Source of the DNA: Myxococcus landrumus
GTDB taxonomy: Bacteria > Myxococcota > Myxococcia > Myxococcales > Myxococcaceae
Direction: 5' to 3'
Length of the DNA stretch: 64,000 bases
Assembly: GCF_017301635.1 (NCBI RefSeq)
Contig: NZ_CP071091.1
Coordinates: 9,726,501 to 9,790,500, forward strand
The position numbers and the translations under genes are program-made. Numbering within the stretch: the first letter of the stretch is position 1; every line of letters begins with the position of its first letter. Positions 34,290-43,506 of this stretch are shown here, in pieces. Under the pieces are notes generated by a model. It saw nothing but the letters and a program-made list of their open reading frames with translations. It searched no databases and was not told the origin of the DNA.

Positions 34290-35705
34290 CTACGGTGAAG
34301 CGGGAGCCCCGCTCTCGGGCCGCAGCGCGTTCTGGCCCAGGCGCGAGAAGTTGATGGAGTTGCCCAGGATGCGGACGGCCTCCTGGTCCGCGTGGAAGCC
34401 CATCGAGTTCTCGGCCTCGACGAAGTCCAGGTAGAACTGGGCGCGCTTCTGGAAGTCGCGCGCCTTGGCCAGGGACGCCTCGGGCATCCCCGCCTTCTGG
34501 GCGCGCTCGAGGTCGTGGATGAGGTCCACCAGCGCGTCCATGGCCAGGTTGCGCGTCTGGAAGGTGCGCGTCTGGATGGTCTCCGCGCGCTCGAGCAGCT
34601 CCGCCTCGCTCCACTTGTGGCACGTCTGGCACGCGCGGTTGATGTTGAGCAGCGGGCTTCGCACCTGGTGGTCGCTGACCTTCATCGCGCCCACGCGCTG
34701 GAAGGGCATGTGGCAGTCCGCGCAGGCCACGCCGCTGCGCGCATGGATGCCCTGGTTGTACATCTCGAACTCGGGGTGCTGCGCCTTGAGCACCTTCGCG
34801 CCCGTGAGCTTGTGGGTCCAGTCGGTGTGCCCGTCCTCGTCGTAGTACGCCATGATCTGGTCGACGGTGATGCCCTTCGCCCAGGGGTACGTCAGGCGCT
34901 TCTCCTTGCCCTTGAAGTAGTACTCGACGTGGCACTGTCCGCACACGTACGTGCGCATCTCCTGGCGGGTGGCGTCCTCGTTCACCTTGAAGCCGGGCAC
35001 GCCCTGGCTGGCCTTGAGCGCGGCGATGCCCTCGATGAAGCCGGGGCGGGTGACGCGAAGCTGCATCGTCGTGGGGTCATGGCAGTCGATGCAGGACACC
35101 GGATGCTCCACGAGCGCGCGAGCCTCCATGAAGGGCATCTGGTTCATCTTCTCGAAGCCCTTGATGAGGTCTCCGTCGCCGAGCTTCTTGTAGGGCACGT
35201 ACACGCTGCCGTGGCAGTGGATGCAGGTGCCCGGCTGCTGCGTCACGTGCTGGCGCTCGGTGAAGACCTGGTCCTCGAGCATGTGCGCGTGGCCGCGCTC
35301 CTCGCGGAAGTCGGTGGCGAAGGCGTAGCCGCTCCACATCGTGACCAGGCGCGGGTCCTCCTCCAGACGGCTCTGGGCCACCACCGAGCGCGGGTCCGCC
35401 TGGGTGGGCGTGCGCGCCACCGCCTCGCTGCCGCCATATCGGGTGCGCTGCTGGTCCACCGTGCGCCGGTAGCTGTCGTACTGGAGCGGGAAGTTCTTCC
35501 CCCACACGGCGGGGTCGGTGACGGTGTCGTCGAGCTCCACCACCCGGTAGAAGGGATTCTTCGCCTCCTGCTTGCGCTCCATGATGTTGACCAGGAGCGC
35601 GGTGACGCCCGCGGCAGCGAGCGCGGAGGCCACGGCCACCGCGACCACCAGCCGGACGCCGCTGAAGCGCCGTCGTGTCCCTGGAGCCTTGTCGGGCTCG
35701 GTCAT
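34290..35705 (-). CDS. nrfA: Ammonia-forming cytochrome c nitrite reductase, catalytic subunit
   Basis: A 471-aa multiheme enzyme that reduces nitrite to ammonium with six electrons in the periplasm. ATG at 35703-35705 has CAGGAG eight bases upstream; an N-terminal uncleaved signal/anchor (VVAVAVASALAAAGVTALL) follows. Five heme motifs occur in order: CIHCH, CIDCH, CGQCH, CADCH, CQTCH. The conserved block HPEFEMYNQGIHARSGVACADCHMPF identifies NrfA. All motifs are CXXCH: the catalytic heme 1, usually CXXCK, also has His, as in some described lineages. The gene overlaps nrfH by 4 bases. No nrf maturation genes (CXXCK-specific lyase) are nearby, consistent with the lack of CXXCK. Confidence 0.92.
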   Translation of the reverse strand: MTEPDKAPGTRRRFSGVRLVVAVAVASALAAAGVTALLVNIMERKQEAKNPFYRVVELDDTVTDPAVWGKNFPLQYDSYRRTVDQQRTRYGGSEAVARTPTQADPRSVVAQSRLEEDPRLVTMWSGYAFATDFREERGHAHMLEDQVFTERQHVTQQPGTCIHCHGSVYVPYKKLGDGDLIKGFEKMNQMPFMEARALVEHPVSCIDCHDPTTMQLRVTRPGFIEGIAALKASQGVPGFKVNEDATRQEMRTYVCGQCHVEYYFKGKEKRLTYPWAKGITVDQIMAYYDEDGHTDWTHKLTGAKVLKAQHPEFEMYNQGIHARSGVACADCHMPFQRVGAMKVSDHQVRSPLLNINRACQTCHKWSEAELLERAETIQTRTFQTRNLAMDALVDLIHDLERAQKAGMPEASLAKARDFQKRAQFYLDFVEAENSMGFHADQEAVRILGNSINFSRLGQNALRPESGAPASP

Positions 35706-36220
35706 CGTGAAATCTCCTGACGGATGAGCGCGGGGTTGCCCGAGCCTTCGAGGTGTCCCACGGAGTTGTGGCAGGTGAGGCACTGGAGCGCTTCGCCGGG
35801 CGCCACCTGCGCATGGCCCGCGGGCGGCGTCTCGATGGCTTCCACGATGGAGCCGTGGCACTTGCGGCACGCGCGCTCCGTCACCTGCCGGTTGCCCGGA
35901 CGCAGGCGGATGGGGTCCGGGAAGGTGCCCGTGGTGAAGTAGTAGGAGTGCCAGAAGCCGTTGCTGGCCTTCGTGGCGTACTTGGGAATCAGCCCCGGTG
36001 GCGTGTGACAGTCATTGCAGGTCGCCACCGCGTGGTGGCTGCTCTTGCGCCAGCCGTCGTACTGCTCAGTCATGATGTGACAGTTGGCGCAGGCGGCGGG
36101 GTCGTCCTGCAGGTACGACGCGCCCTTCGCATACACGAAGGTGAAGCCCCCCAGTCCCACCGCCACACCGAGGGCAATCCCGAGGACCACGAACAGGACG
36201 GTGCGGGTGGCGGAGAACAC
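35702..36220 (-). CDS. nrfH: NrfH tetraheme quinol dehydrogenase, electron donor to NrfA
   Basis: A 172-aa membrane-anchored cytochrome of the NapC/NirT family. The GTG start at 36218-36220 begins an N-terminal membrane helix (TVLFVVLGIALGVAVGLGGFTFVYA). Four heme motifs follow: CANCHIM, CNDCH, CRKCH, CLTCH, with the diagnostic CANCHIMTEQYDGWRKSSH. It would take electrons from menaquinol and pass them to NrfA. The stop overlaps the nrfA start by 4 bases (ATGA), so the two are co-translated. An isolated nrfHA pair suggests respiratory or detoxifying use of nitrite under low oxygen. Confidence 0.92.
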   Translation of the reverse strand: MFSATRTVLFVVLGIALGVAVGLGGFTFVYAKGASYLQDDPAACANCHIMTEQYDGWRKSSHHAVATCNDCHTPPGLIPKYATKASNGFWHSYYFTTGTFPDPIRLRPGNRQVTERACRKCHGSIVEAIETPPAGHAQVAPGEALQCLTCHNSVGHLEGSGNPALIRQEISR

Positions 36221-36384
36221 GCCTGAAACCTATCAACGTCCGCGCGATGGGGAAGGGCCATTCCGTGCGGAAGTGACGCGCAGGATTTGCGCGCCACGAG
36301 AGCAAGATTTGCGCGGGGTGTCTTCGCCAGGGATTGCCCGGCTCGTGCGGTGGACCGAGCCTGGGCCTCCCGTCGGAGCGGGGT

Positions 36385-39300
36385 TCAGCGTGTCTCGTGC
36401 TGCTTCGCCCAGGCGGCGACGTCCGGATGGTTCGCCTCCACCCAGGCGCGGAACTCGTGCCCGGCGGACATGTACAGCTCGCCACCGCCGATGCTGCTGG
36501 TGGGCGGGCGCCCGAAGAAGCGGGTGTGCAGCTCGTATCCCAGCGTGGCCACGTCGCAGCCGCGCTCCTTCGCGAGCCGCTCGAAGAATGGCTGGAAGTC
36601 CGCCCCCTTCATCTTCATGGCGTCGGCGGCCTGGGACATGCTGTCCAGGTGCAGCGGCTCCTTCGCCAGGGCCGGGTTGTCGGCGATGAACTTCTGCACC
36701 TGCTCGGGGGACATGCCCGCGCGCTGGCGCAGCCGTGTATCGAGCAGCTCCGGCCCCAGCGCGATGAGGTTCTTCGCGAGCGTCTCATCCATGCCGCTCG
36801 CGGTGAGCAGCTTCACCTGCTGCTCTCGGATGCGGTCCTTCTCCGGGTCCAGGTACTTGGCGGCCAGTCCTCCCAGGAAGAGGGCCGCGCCGAGAATCTG
36901 GAAGCCCGGCGCCGCGCCGAACAGCGCCGCGCCCGCCATCATCGCACCGCCGATGGCCTGCGCGCCGGAGGCCGTGGCCTTCCATCCGTCACCCTCGCGC
37001 AGGAACTGGAGGCTCTGGATGGCGTCGCCCACCGCGCCCAGCATGGCGCCCACGCCGGACACCTTGCCGAGCGCCGCGACGGAGGTGGCCCATTGTGCCG
37101 TCTTGCCGAGCACACCGGTGACGAGCGTGGCTCCATCCGCGCCGACGCCGAGCCCATCGCCGACAATCTTGAGCTTCGAGGCGAGGTCCGCCTGCTTCCA
37201 GCCCGTGGCATCGCCCGCGAACGCGGTGCCCGTGATGAGCAGCCCCAGTCCGCGCAGCGCCTGTCCACGCGGCGTGTCCGCGCTGAACGGCAGTCCCGTC
37301 TCCTGGTCCTTCAGCAGGGAGCGCAGGGACTCGGTCGTCTTGCGGACGTCCGCCTCCGACGTGCCGGGCTTGATGTCGCGCAGGAGCCGGACATAGGACT
37401 TCATGTCGTCCTGCTTCATCCCGAACAGGTCCGAGAAGCGCGCGAGCCCGTCGTAGATTTTCTGGGCCGCGCCCGGGGCCTTGTTGCCCGCCGCGAGGAT
37501 GGCGCCGCTGCCCGCGCTCTTCACCAGCGCGAGCGCCAGCTTCTCGTGCAGGTCCTTGCCGTCCTTCAGCTTGCCCACGACGTCGAGGAGGAGCGGCTTG
37601 TTCTCCGCCTTCGCGGTGAGCTGTTCGGCCAGGAACTCGGCGCCGGCCTTCGTGTCGGCGAGCCGGGGGAGCTCGCGCACCAGCGCCCCGACACGCGCGT
37701 CATCCGAGCCCGTGGGCACACCATCCGGCGCGGCGGTGGCGAGCAGCTTGCCCAACTGCTCGTGGTCCGCGAGGTCCTTCTGGACGGAGCCCTCGCGCAT
37801 GTACGCGGCGATGAACTCCTTCTGCTGGTCCGGCGTGAGGATGGCCGCGGGGCCACCGAGCAGCGCGGTGAGCTTCTTCTGCGCTTGCTCCGACTTCTCC
37901 GCGGCTTCGGCGAACCGGCCCCGGAGCTGATCGATGCTGCTCCACAGCGTCTCGTGGAGCTGCGCGCGCGCCGTCCCCAGGGAGGGGCCGGTGGAGTTCG
38001 GAGGGATGACCTCGGTGCGATTGAGGGAGCGCTCGAGGTCGAACGCCAGCTTCGTGCCGATGCCGAAGTTGACGGCGGTGCGCACCGCGCTCGTCATCGA
38101 CATGTTGACGAGGGTGGGCGGCGCGTCGCGGGTGAAGGCCTTGCCCACCATTCCCGCGGCCGGGTCCTTCAGCCGCTCCGTGGCGCGGGCGAGCGCGTAG
38201 TACGTCTGGTGCTCGATGCGAATCTCCGCATCGACCACCTTCTGCATCGCCGCCGAGTCCTTCGGGTCGACCCCGCGCTGGCCCGGGGGAGGGTGGAGCT
38301 TGCGGTTCGTCTCCGGCGACACCCCGGCGAAAAGCTGCCCCATCTTCGCGAGGGAGGGCTCGGCGGCGCGGACGAAGGCCTCCTGGTAGGCCGGGTCCGG
38401 GTTGCTGGCGATGAACTGCTCGAACTGGAGCGCGCCCTTCTCCAGGCTGTTCTGGAGCGTACCCTCGAGGGACTTCGCGTCCTGCAGCGCGCGCGTCTTC
38501 ACGTCCGAGGCACCCGCGACGCTGATGCTGACGACACCCACGCCCGAGCTCGGCGTGAAGGGCTCGGGCTCTGGCACGGGGCGGTCCGCGCGAGGTTGTT
38601 CGAGCAGGCGGGCCAGGGCGTCACTGGCGCTCGCCCCCGCGCGGGCTCCCGCGGAGGCCGCGTTGCCTGCGCCCTTCGAGGCTCCCTCCAGCGCGGTGAA
38701 CGAGGGCTGTCCACCCGTGGGCGAGAAGAAGACGCTGAGCTGCTCGCGTGTCATCGCCACCGGGCCGCCGGTGTGCAGCGGGTCCGCGACCAGGTACTTG
38801 CCGTCCTGGGTCTTCCCCAGAATCGCGTTGAGGTGGCCAATGTCGCCGTTGCCCATGCGCTCGGGGAACTGCTCACGCCAGGCCGCGTTCGTCTTTCCAT
38901 TGGCGATGACGGGGTTGCCCGCGGCGAGCTGCCGGTCCAGCGACTCCCAGCCCTGGCCGTAGCGCGCGCCGAGCCCCGCGCCTTGGATGCCGTCGCTCAC
39001 CATGGTGCCGCCCGTCAGCTCCCGGTCCCGGTTGAGCTGCGGGACGCGCGTTCCATCCGAGCCCTTCACGTAGGTGAACTCAGCCTCGCGACGCGGGCTC
39101 ATCAGCGCGCGGGCGTAGTCGACCTGTTGCTCCTTGGTGAGTCCTCCGGGCATGTGGCCCGTGTACGCCAGCGACATGGCGAGGCTCGCCGGGCCGCAGT
39201 TGGTGCTGCCGCGTGGGCCCGTCGGGTTGTACTCGGAGGTGAACTGGGTGATGAACGCGTCCTCCGCGGACATCGCTGGACGGCGCGTGCCGCCGCCCGC

Positions 39301-39777
39301 CTTCTGCTGGGACAACGCCTTGCCGAGCGCCTCGCGCGTGGCGCCCGCGTACTGCCCGCTGGGGGGGACGCCGTGGTCGGCCTGGAAGCGCTCCAGCGCG
39401 GCCTCTGTCTTGGGACCGAACTCGCCGGGGCCCGTGGCCGCTTGTGCTTCGGTGAGATAGCCCAGCTCCACCAGCGCGTCCTGGAGCTGCTGCACCTCCG
39501 GCCCGGAGTCGCCACGCTGCAGGTCCTTGCGAGGGAGTGGAAGGGGCTCCTCTTCCTCGGGAGGTGGAGGCGGTGGTGGTGGCGGAGGCTGGAGCTTCTC
39601 GCGGTGGACGGAGCCCCCGTCGTCCTCGAAGGAGGACGTCGAGTCGAATCCCTCCGAGCCCGAAGAGTCCTTCTCCTCGATGGAATTGTGGTCGGTTTGA
39701 GTCTCGGTCCGGGCTGTTTCAGTCGCGCCTTCGGATGAGCTGGTCTGTGTGGCACGTGGCGAGCCATCGACACGCAT
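36385..39777 (-). CDS. 1130-aa protein with peptidoglycan-binding and C39-like peptidase domains
   Basis: ATG at 39775-39777 is preceded by GAGGGGG. Order of parts: a Ser/Thr/Glu-rich head (1-62), a run of ten Pro followed by Glu (64-77), a PG_binding_1 domain (about 84-155: DLQRGDSGPEVQQLQDALVE), and a papain-fold C39-type peptidase with Cys194 in STNCGPASLAM, His315 in IGHLNAIL and Asp332 in VADPL. Residues about 380-1130 are mostly helical, Ala-rich, with a hydrophobic stretch near 960-1000 (AMMAGAALFGAAPG...GAALFLGGLAAKYL) that could insert in membranes. No Sec signal is seen. The architecture, wall binding plus peptidase plus long helical body, suggests a secreted lytic protein or contact-delivered toxin; this is inference. 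Confidence 0.72.
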   Translation of the reverse strand: MRVDGSPRATQTSSSEGATETARTETQTDHNSIEEKDSSGSEGFDSTSSFEDDGGSVHREKLQPPPPPPPPPPEEEEPLPLPRKDLQRGDSGPEVQQLQDALVELGYLTEAQAATGPGEFGPKTEAALERFQADHGVPPSGQYAGATREALGKALSQQKAGGGTRRPAMSAEDAFITQFTSEYNPTGPRGSTNCGPASLAMSLAYTGHMPGGLTKEQQVDYARALMSPRREAEFTYVKGSDGTRVPQLNRDRELTGGTMVSDGIQGAGLGARYGQGWESLDRQLAAGNPVIANGKTNAAWREQFPERMGNGDIGHLNAILGKTQDGKYLVADPLHTGGPVAMTREQLSVFFSPTGGQPSFTALEGASKGAGNAASAGARAGASASDALARLLEQPRADRPVPEPEPFTPSSGVGVVSISVAGASDVKTRALQDAKSLEGTLQNSLEKGALQFEQFIASNPDPAYQEAFVRAAEPSLAKMGQLFAGVSPETNRKLHPPPGQRGVDPKDSAAMQKVVDAEIRIEHQTYYALARATERLKDPAAGMVGKAFTRDAPPTLVNMSMTSAVRTAVNFGIGTKLAFDLERSLNRTEVIPPNSTGPSLGTARAQLHETLWSSIDQLRGRFAEAAEKSEQAQKKLTALLGGPAAILTPDQQKEFIAAYMREGSVQKDLADHEQLGKLLATAAPDGVPTGSDDARVGALVRELPRLADTKAGAEFLAEQLTAKAENKPLLLDVVGKLKDGKDLHEKLALALVKSAGSGAILAAGNKAPGAAQKIYDGLARFSDLFGMKQDDMKSYVRLLRDIKPGTSEADVRKTTESLRSLLKDQETGLPFSADTPRGQALRGLGLLITGTAFAGDATGWKQADLASKLKIVGDGLGVGADGATLVTGVLGKTAQWATSVAALGKVSGVGAMLGAVGDAIQSLQFLREGDGWKATASGAQAIGGAMMAGAALFGAAPGFQILGAALFLGGLAAKYLDPEKDRIREQQVKLLTASGMDETLAKNLIALGPELLDTRLRQRAGMSPEQVQKFIADNPALAKEPLHLDSMSQAADAMKMKGADFQPFFERLAKERGCDVATLGYELHTRFFGRPPTSSIGGGELYMSAGHEFRAWVEANHPDVAAWAKQHETR

Positions 39778-40157
39778 GGCGTGTTATCCCCCTCTGATAC
39801 ATCTCAGGTGCTGCGTCTGGATTATCCGCTGGTGTCACGGGGAGTTGCGCCCGCTCAGCCATCCAGGAAATCCATGGTGCGTGATGACGATACGGCGAGA
39901 GCAGGCTTTCGATTGCGGCTCCACGCCGCGATGCCGAGTGCTCTCGTTGCCTCAGAATGCGCGGTGACGAGGCACATATCGAGAGGGTGGGTGGGTCCGC
40001 TTCGAGCCATGGCAATCTGCCACCCTGGGCGTGGCACAGTGCCACGGGCTCTGGAGCCTGCTCCCGTGAATTCAGGGAGATAGTTTGAGGCACGAGTATT
40101 GCTCGGGCACGCCGCGATGCTCGTGTCTTCTCCGTCCCCGCTCTTCGTGTCTTCGCC
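39778..40157. promoter_or_regulatory. 380-base divergent control region with a 15-bp palindrome
   Basis: No gene is seen between the C39-type protein and the first CotH gene. At 40031-40045 lies a perfect palindrome GTGGCAC-A-GTGCCAC, with a further TGCCAC at 40018-40023 that can pair with the left arm. It is about 113 bases upstream of the CotH start and could be an operator. On the other side, GTATCAGAGGGGG next to the C39-type gene resembles the leader of the glycine-rich genes. Confidence 0.4.
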
Positions 40158-42080
40158 ATGAATCACCCGTTCGCGTCCGAAACGCCGGGGCGCCGCGTGG
40201 GGGTGCTCGCGCTGCTCGTGTGGGGGCTCGCGGCCTGTCACCGCGCACCGGAAGTCTCCGCGGATGAGGTGGAGGAAGAGTCTTCACCCGCCGTCCTCAC
40301 CATCGACGCGATGGACAACGAGCAGCACGTCCTTCGCGGAGGTTTCCCGCTGGACTCGGGTGTGTTCCGGGTGGAGCTCTACGAAGGGGACTTGTTGCTG
40401 GGAGAGGCATTGCTGGAGGAGGGGCGATGGAGCATTCCCTGGCAGCCGGGGGCTGGGAGTGAGTCCTTGGAGGTCGTCGCCTATTCGATGACGGGGACGG
40501 AGCTGCGCACGCGGCTCGACTTCCAGCGCCTGCGCTTCACCGAGCCGGAGGGGCTGTATGCCGCCGAGGCGCTCTTGACGCTGCCCACGGCCCCGGACAC
40601 CACCACGCGCTACACGCTGGATGGCACGGCGCCGGGGCCTTCGTCGCCTGTCTACAACACGCCCCTGGTGTTGCTGAACCGGCGAGGACAGCCCGCGCCG
40701 CTGAGCCTCATCCCCACCAACCCGGACACGTCACCCGAGAGCTGGCGATGGAAGCCGCCCGCGACTCCGCCCATGCTCGCGACGGTGGTGCGGCTCCAGC
40801 GGTTCTCGGGCGAGACACCGGTGGGGCCCGCGGAAGCGCGCACCTATCTCATCGGACAGAGCGCTTCGTCGCTGCCCGTTCTCTCCCTGGTGACGGACGC
40901 GGAGAACTTCTTCGGGCACGACCAGGGAATCTACGTCCCGGGCCGCATGCACGACGACTCCCCGGAGGGGACGGCGGGGTGGGGCACCGGCAATTACATG
41001 CAGGATGGGAAGGAGTGGGAGCGGCCCGTCCATGTCGAGTGGTTCGAGGAGACAGGCCGCCCCGTGTTCGCGCAGAACGCGGGCGTGCGCATCCACGGCT
41101 CGGGGAGCGCCGCGCTGCCGCAGAAGAGTCTGCGATTGTATGCGAAGGAGGACTACGGCCCGGAGTGGTTCCAGGCGGCCTTCTTCCCGGACCACCCGCT
41201 CACCGACTTCAAGCGGCTCCTGGTGCGCACCTCGGGCCAGGACCAGCAGAGCACCAAGCTCAAGGACTGCGTCCTCCAAGGGTTTCTGCGCCAGACGAGC
41301 CTGGCCCTCCAGGCTTGCCGCCCCACGGTGGTGTTCCTCAACGGTGAGTACTGGGGCCTGCACGAGATTCGGGAGCGATATGACGAGTACTACCTCGCGA
41401 GCCATCACGGGCTGAATCGCAAGCACATCGTCATCCTGGAGGGGGATGGCCTCCTCGACACGGGAGAGGCCGAGGACGCGGTCCCCTACGCGGAGCTCCT
41501 GGCCTATGTCCGGGAGCACGACCTCTCGGCGCCCGAGCACTTCGCGCACGTGGAGGCGCGCATCGATGTGGATGACTTCATCGACTACCACGTCGCGCAG
41601 CTCTACTTCGGCAACGAGGACTGGCCCGACAACAACATCAAGTTCTGGCGCTATCGCGGGGGCTCGGCGACGGCCGGCGCGGGCGATGGTCGCTGGAGAT
41701 GGCTGATGTATGATTTGGACGCGGCGTTCGCGGGAGGGCCGGAGGTCAACTCGCTGGGCCGGCTGCTGCGTGACGAGCGGTTGGGTGAGCCTTTTGTCGT
41801 GTTGTTCCGCGGCCTCATGAAGTCGCCCCTGTTCCGCGAGCGGTTCATCGCGCGGTTCCACTGGCACCTGGACAACACGTTTGCCTCGGAGCGGGTGCTC
41901 GCGAGGCTGGACGCCGCGGTGGAACGGCTGGCCCCGGAGATGTCTCAACACATCGCGCGGTGGAGGTATCCGGAGTCCGAGGAGTCCTGGCGGCTGGAGG
42001 TCCAGCGCCTGCGCGACACCGTGCAGGGCCGGCCCGAGGCGCTGCGCCGGTTCCTGCACGAGGAGCTGGGCTCACCGTGA
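40158..42080 (+). CDS. CotH-kinase family lipoprotein (paralog 1)
   Basis: A 640-aa predicted lipoprotein (signal VLALLVWGLAAC). Residues about 45-120 are an Ig-like strand region (LTIDAMDNEQHVLRGGFPL); about 130-230 resemble the chitobiase C-terminal domain (TRYTLDGTAPGPSSPVY). The CotH domain spans about 250-620: LSLVTDAENFFGHDQGIYVPGR, KSLRLYAKEDYG, VVFLNGEYWGLHEIRERYDEYY, IDYHVAQLYFGNEDWPDNN and RWLMYDLDAAFAG, the last with the metal-binding Asp pair. CotH proteins are secreted atypical kinases that phosphorylate surface proteins; the residues needed appear retained. The stop overlaps the GTG of the next gene (GTGA), so it is co-translated with an OpgC-like acyltransferase. Confidence 0.87.
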   Translation: MNHPFASETPGRRVGVLALLVWGLAACHRAPEVSADEVEEESSPAVLTIDAMDNEQHVLRGGFPLDSGVFRVELYEGDLLLGEALLEEGRWSIPWQPGAGSESLEVVAYSMTGTELRTRLDFQRLRFTEPEGLYAAEALLTLPTAPDTTTRYTLDGTAPGPSSPVYNTPLVLLNRRGQPAPLSLIPTNPDTSPESWRWKPPATPPMLATVVRLQRFSGETPVGPAEARTYLIGQSASSLPVLSLVTDAENFFGHDQGIYVPGRMHDDSPEGTAGWGTGNYMQDGKEWERPVHVEWFEETGRPVFAQNAGVRIHGSGSAALPQKSLRLYAKEDYGPEWFQAAFFPDHPLTDFKRLLVRTSGQDQQSTKLKDCVLQGFLRQTSLALQACRPTVVFLNGEYWGLHEIRERYDEYYLASHHGLNRKHIVILEGDGLLDTGEAEDAVPYAELLAYVREHDLSAPEHFAHVEARIDVDDFIDYHVAQLYFGNEDWPDNNIKFWRYRGGSATAGAGDGRWRWLMYDLDAAFAGGPEVNSLGRLLRDERLGEPFVVLFRGLMKSPLFRERFIARFHWHLDNTFASERVLARLDAAVERLAPEMSQHIARWRYPESEESWRLEVQRLRDTVQGRPEALRRFLHEELGSP

Positions 42081-43255
42081 GGAGCGGGGGCGACGCCGTC
42101 CCCTCGCCGCCTCTCGGGTCCGGTCCTCCACGCTCGTCCGCGACGCCGCGCCGGCCCGAGCTGGACGCCCTGCGAGGGCTGCTCCTCGTGCTGATGACGC
42201 TGACGCACCTGCCCACCCGGCTGAATGCCTACAGCAGCCAGCCCTTCGGCTTCGTCTCGGCGGCGGAGGGCTTCGTGTTCCTGTCGGCGTTCCTGGTGGG
42301 CGGTGCTCACGCGCAGGCGTGGGATACGCCGGGTCGGCTCTGGCGCAGCCTGCGAGGCCGAGCGCTCAAGGTCTACACGCACCACGTGGGGTTGCTGCTC
42401 TTCGCCTTCTCGGTCATCGGCACCGTGGGCTGGGTCGCGCACCGGCCCGCGGTGGTCAACCTGCTCGACTTCTATCACCAGCAGCCCGTCACGGCGCTGT
42501 GGAGCAGCCTCGCGTTGCTCTACTGCCCACCGCTGCTCGACATCCTGCCGCTGTACGTCGTGCTGCTGGCCCTGACGCCGCTGCTGCTGCTCGCGGCGAG
42601 GGAGGCGGGCTGGGCGAAGGTGGTGTGTCTCAGCGCCCTGGTCTGGCTCTGGGCCCAGCTGGGGCTCAAGCAGATGCTGTATGGGGGGCTGGGGAAGGTC
42701 GCATGGGTCCCGGTGAAGATGGGCCACTCTGGGGCGTTCGACTTGTTCGCCTGGCAGTTCCTGTGGGTGTTGGGTGTCTGGCGGGGAAGCCTGCGGGGCC
42801 GGGGACATGTCTCGCGGTGGACGGGCTCCGGCGTGCTGTTGGGCGGTGCCTGGGCGCTGGTGCTCCTGTTCCTGCTGGCGCGGTACGAGGGGCCTCCCTT
42901 CACCTTCCTGGTGGACCATCCCGAGCTGCTCGACAAGTGGACGCTCGGGCCGCTGCGCCTGGTGAACTTCCTGGCGCTGGCCCTGGTCGCGGACAGGGGC
43001 GCACCCCAGGTCTACCGGTGGCTGCGGCCGAGAGTGCTCGTGCTGCTGGGCAGCGCGTCGCTGCCGGTCTTCAGCGCCCATCTGGTGCTGTGTCTCTTGA
43101 GTCTCACGCTCATCAACGAGAACGAGGCCCCGCTGGACAGTCTGGAGGAGCTCGTCGTCCTGGTGGTGACGTTCGCCAGCATGGTCCTCGTGGCCCTTCG
43201 CCACCAGCGTCGCGGTTCAGCCTCCTCCCTGGTCGCGACCCACCGCTCGCGGTGA
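42077..43255 (+). CDS. OpgC-domain integral membrane acyltransferase
   Basis: A 392-aa polytopic membrane protein. GTG 42077 overlaps the CotH stop by 4 bases, with GAGGAG about 12 bases upstream; no better start exists. After a Pro/Arg-rich cytoplasmic head, RPELDALRGLLLVLMTLTHLPTRLN matches the OpgC family opening (succinyl transfer to periplasmic glucans), with the conserved His in the first helix. About ten membrane segments follow, for example HHVGLLLFAFSVIGTVGW and LYVVLLALTPLLLLAA. It probably adds acyl groups to a glycan or surface polymer. Coupling to a CotH kinase suggests that both modify the same envelope or matrix component. Confidence 0.85.
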   Translation: MRSGGDAVPSPPLGSGPPRSSATPRRPELDALRGLLLVLMTLTHLPTRLNAYSSQPFGFVSAAEGFVFLSAFLVGGAHAQAWDTPGRLWRSLRGRALKVYTHHVGLLLFAFSVIGTVGWVAHRPAVVNLLDFYHQQPVTALWSSLALLYCPPLLDILPLYVVLLALTPLLLLAAREAGWAKVVCLSALVWLWAQLGLKQMLYGGLGKVAWVPVKMGHSGAFDLFAWQFLWVLGVWRGSLRGRGHVSRWTGSGVLLGGAWALVLLFLLARYEGPPFTFLVDHPELLDKWTLGPLRLVNFLALALVADRGAPQVYRWLRPRVLVLLGSASLPVFSAHLVLCLLSLTLINENEAPLDSLEELVVLVVTFASMVLVALRHQRRGSASSLVATHRSR

Positions 43256-43367
43256 ATCCATTTCAACGCCCCGGGGGTTCCAGCAGCGGACTCCTGGGGC
43301 CGCGCCCATTGAACAAAAAACACGCTTCATGTTTCTCAAACCACCTCTCGGGTGCGAGCGCGCGCGC

Positions 43368-43447
43368 GTGACCTTGCCTTGCTCCGGTGTGATGACAATT
43401 CCGTGTCGGTTCCGGAGATATCATGGCGACCTCCCGAATCATCGAGA
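43368..43447 (+). repeat. Diverged copy of the Ser/Thr-kinase leader and start region
   Basis: Positions 43368-43426 align without gaps to 45965-46023 (43 of 59 bases identical by my count), through GTGACCTT, CTCCGGT, CAATTCC, TCCGGAGA and ATC to the start codon. Similarity continues about 25 bases into coding sequence (MATSRII here, MGTYRIV in the kinase). It looks like the remnant 5' end of a kinase gene in front of the second CotH gene. Confidence 0.6.
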
Positions 43448-43506
43448 CCTGTCGAGGCACGACGCCCCCGCGTCCCCATGCGGCTCAATGGATGCAAGGA
43501 AAGGGT

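Noticed and set aside
36334..39738. Plus-strand open frame of 1134 codons
   Set aside because: Antisense of the C39-type protein gene; composition is dominated by Arg, Leu, Ala and Glu as expected from GC-rich antisense reading.
43423..43506. ATG 43423 as the start of the second CotH gene
   Set aside because: It has a ribosome binding site, but leader and first codons match the kinase gene, and it would put 28 residues before a clean signal peptide. GTG 43507 has its own site. Kept as an alternative.
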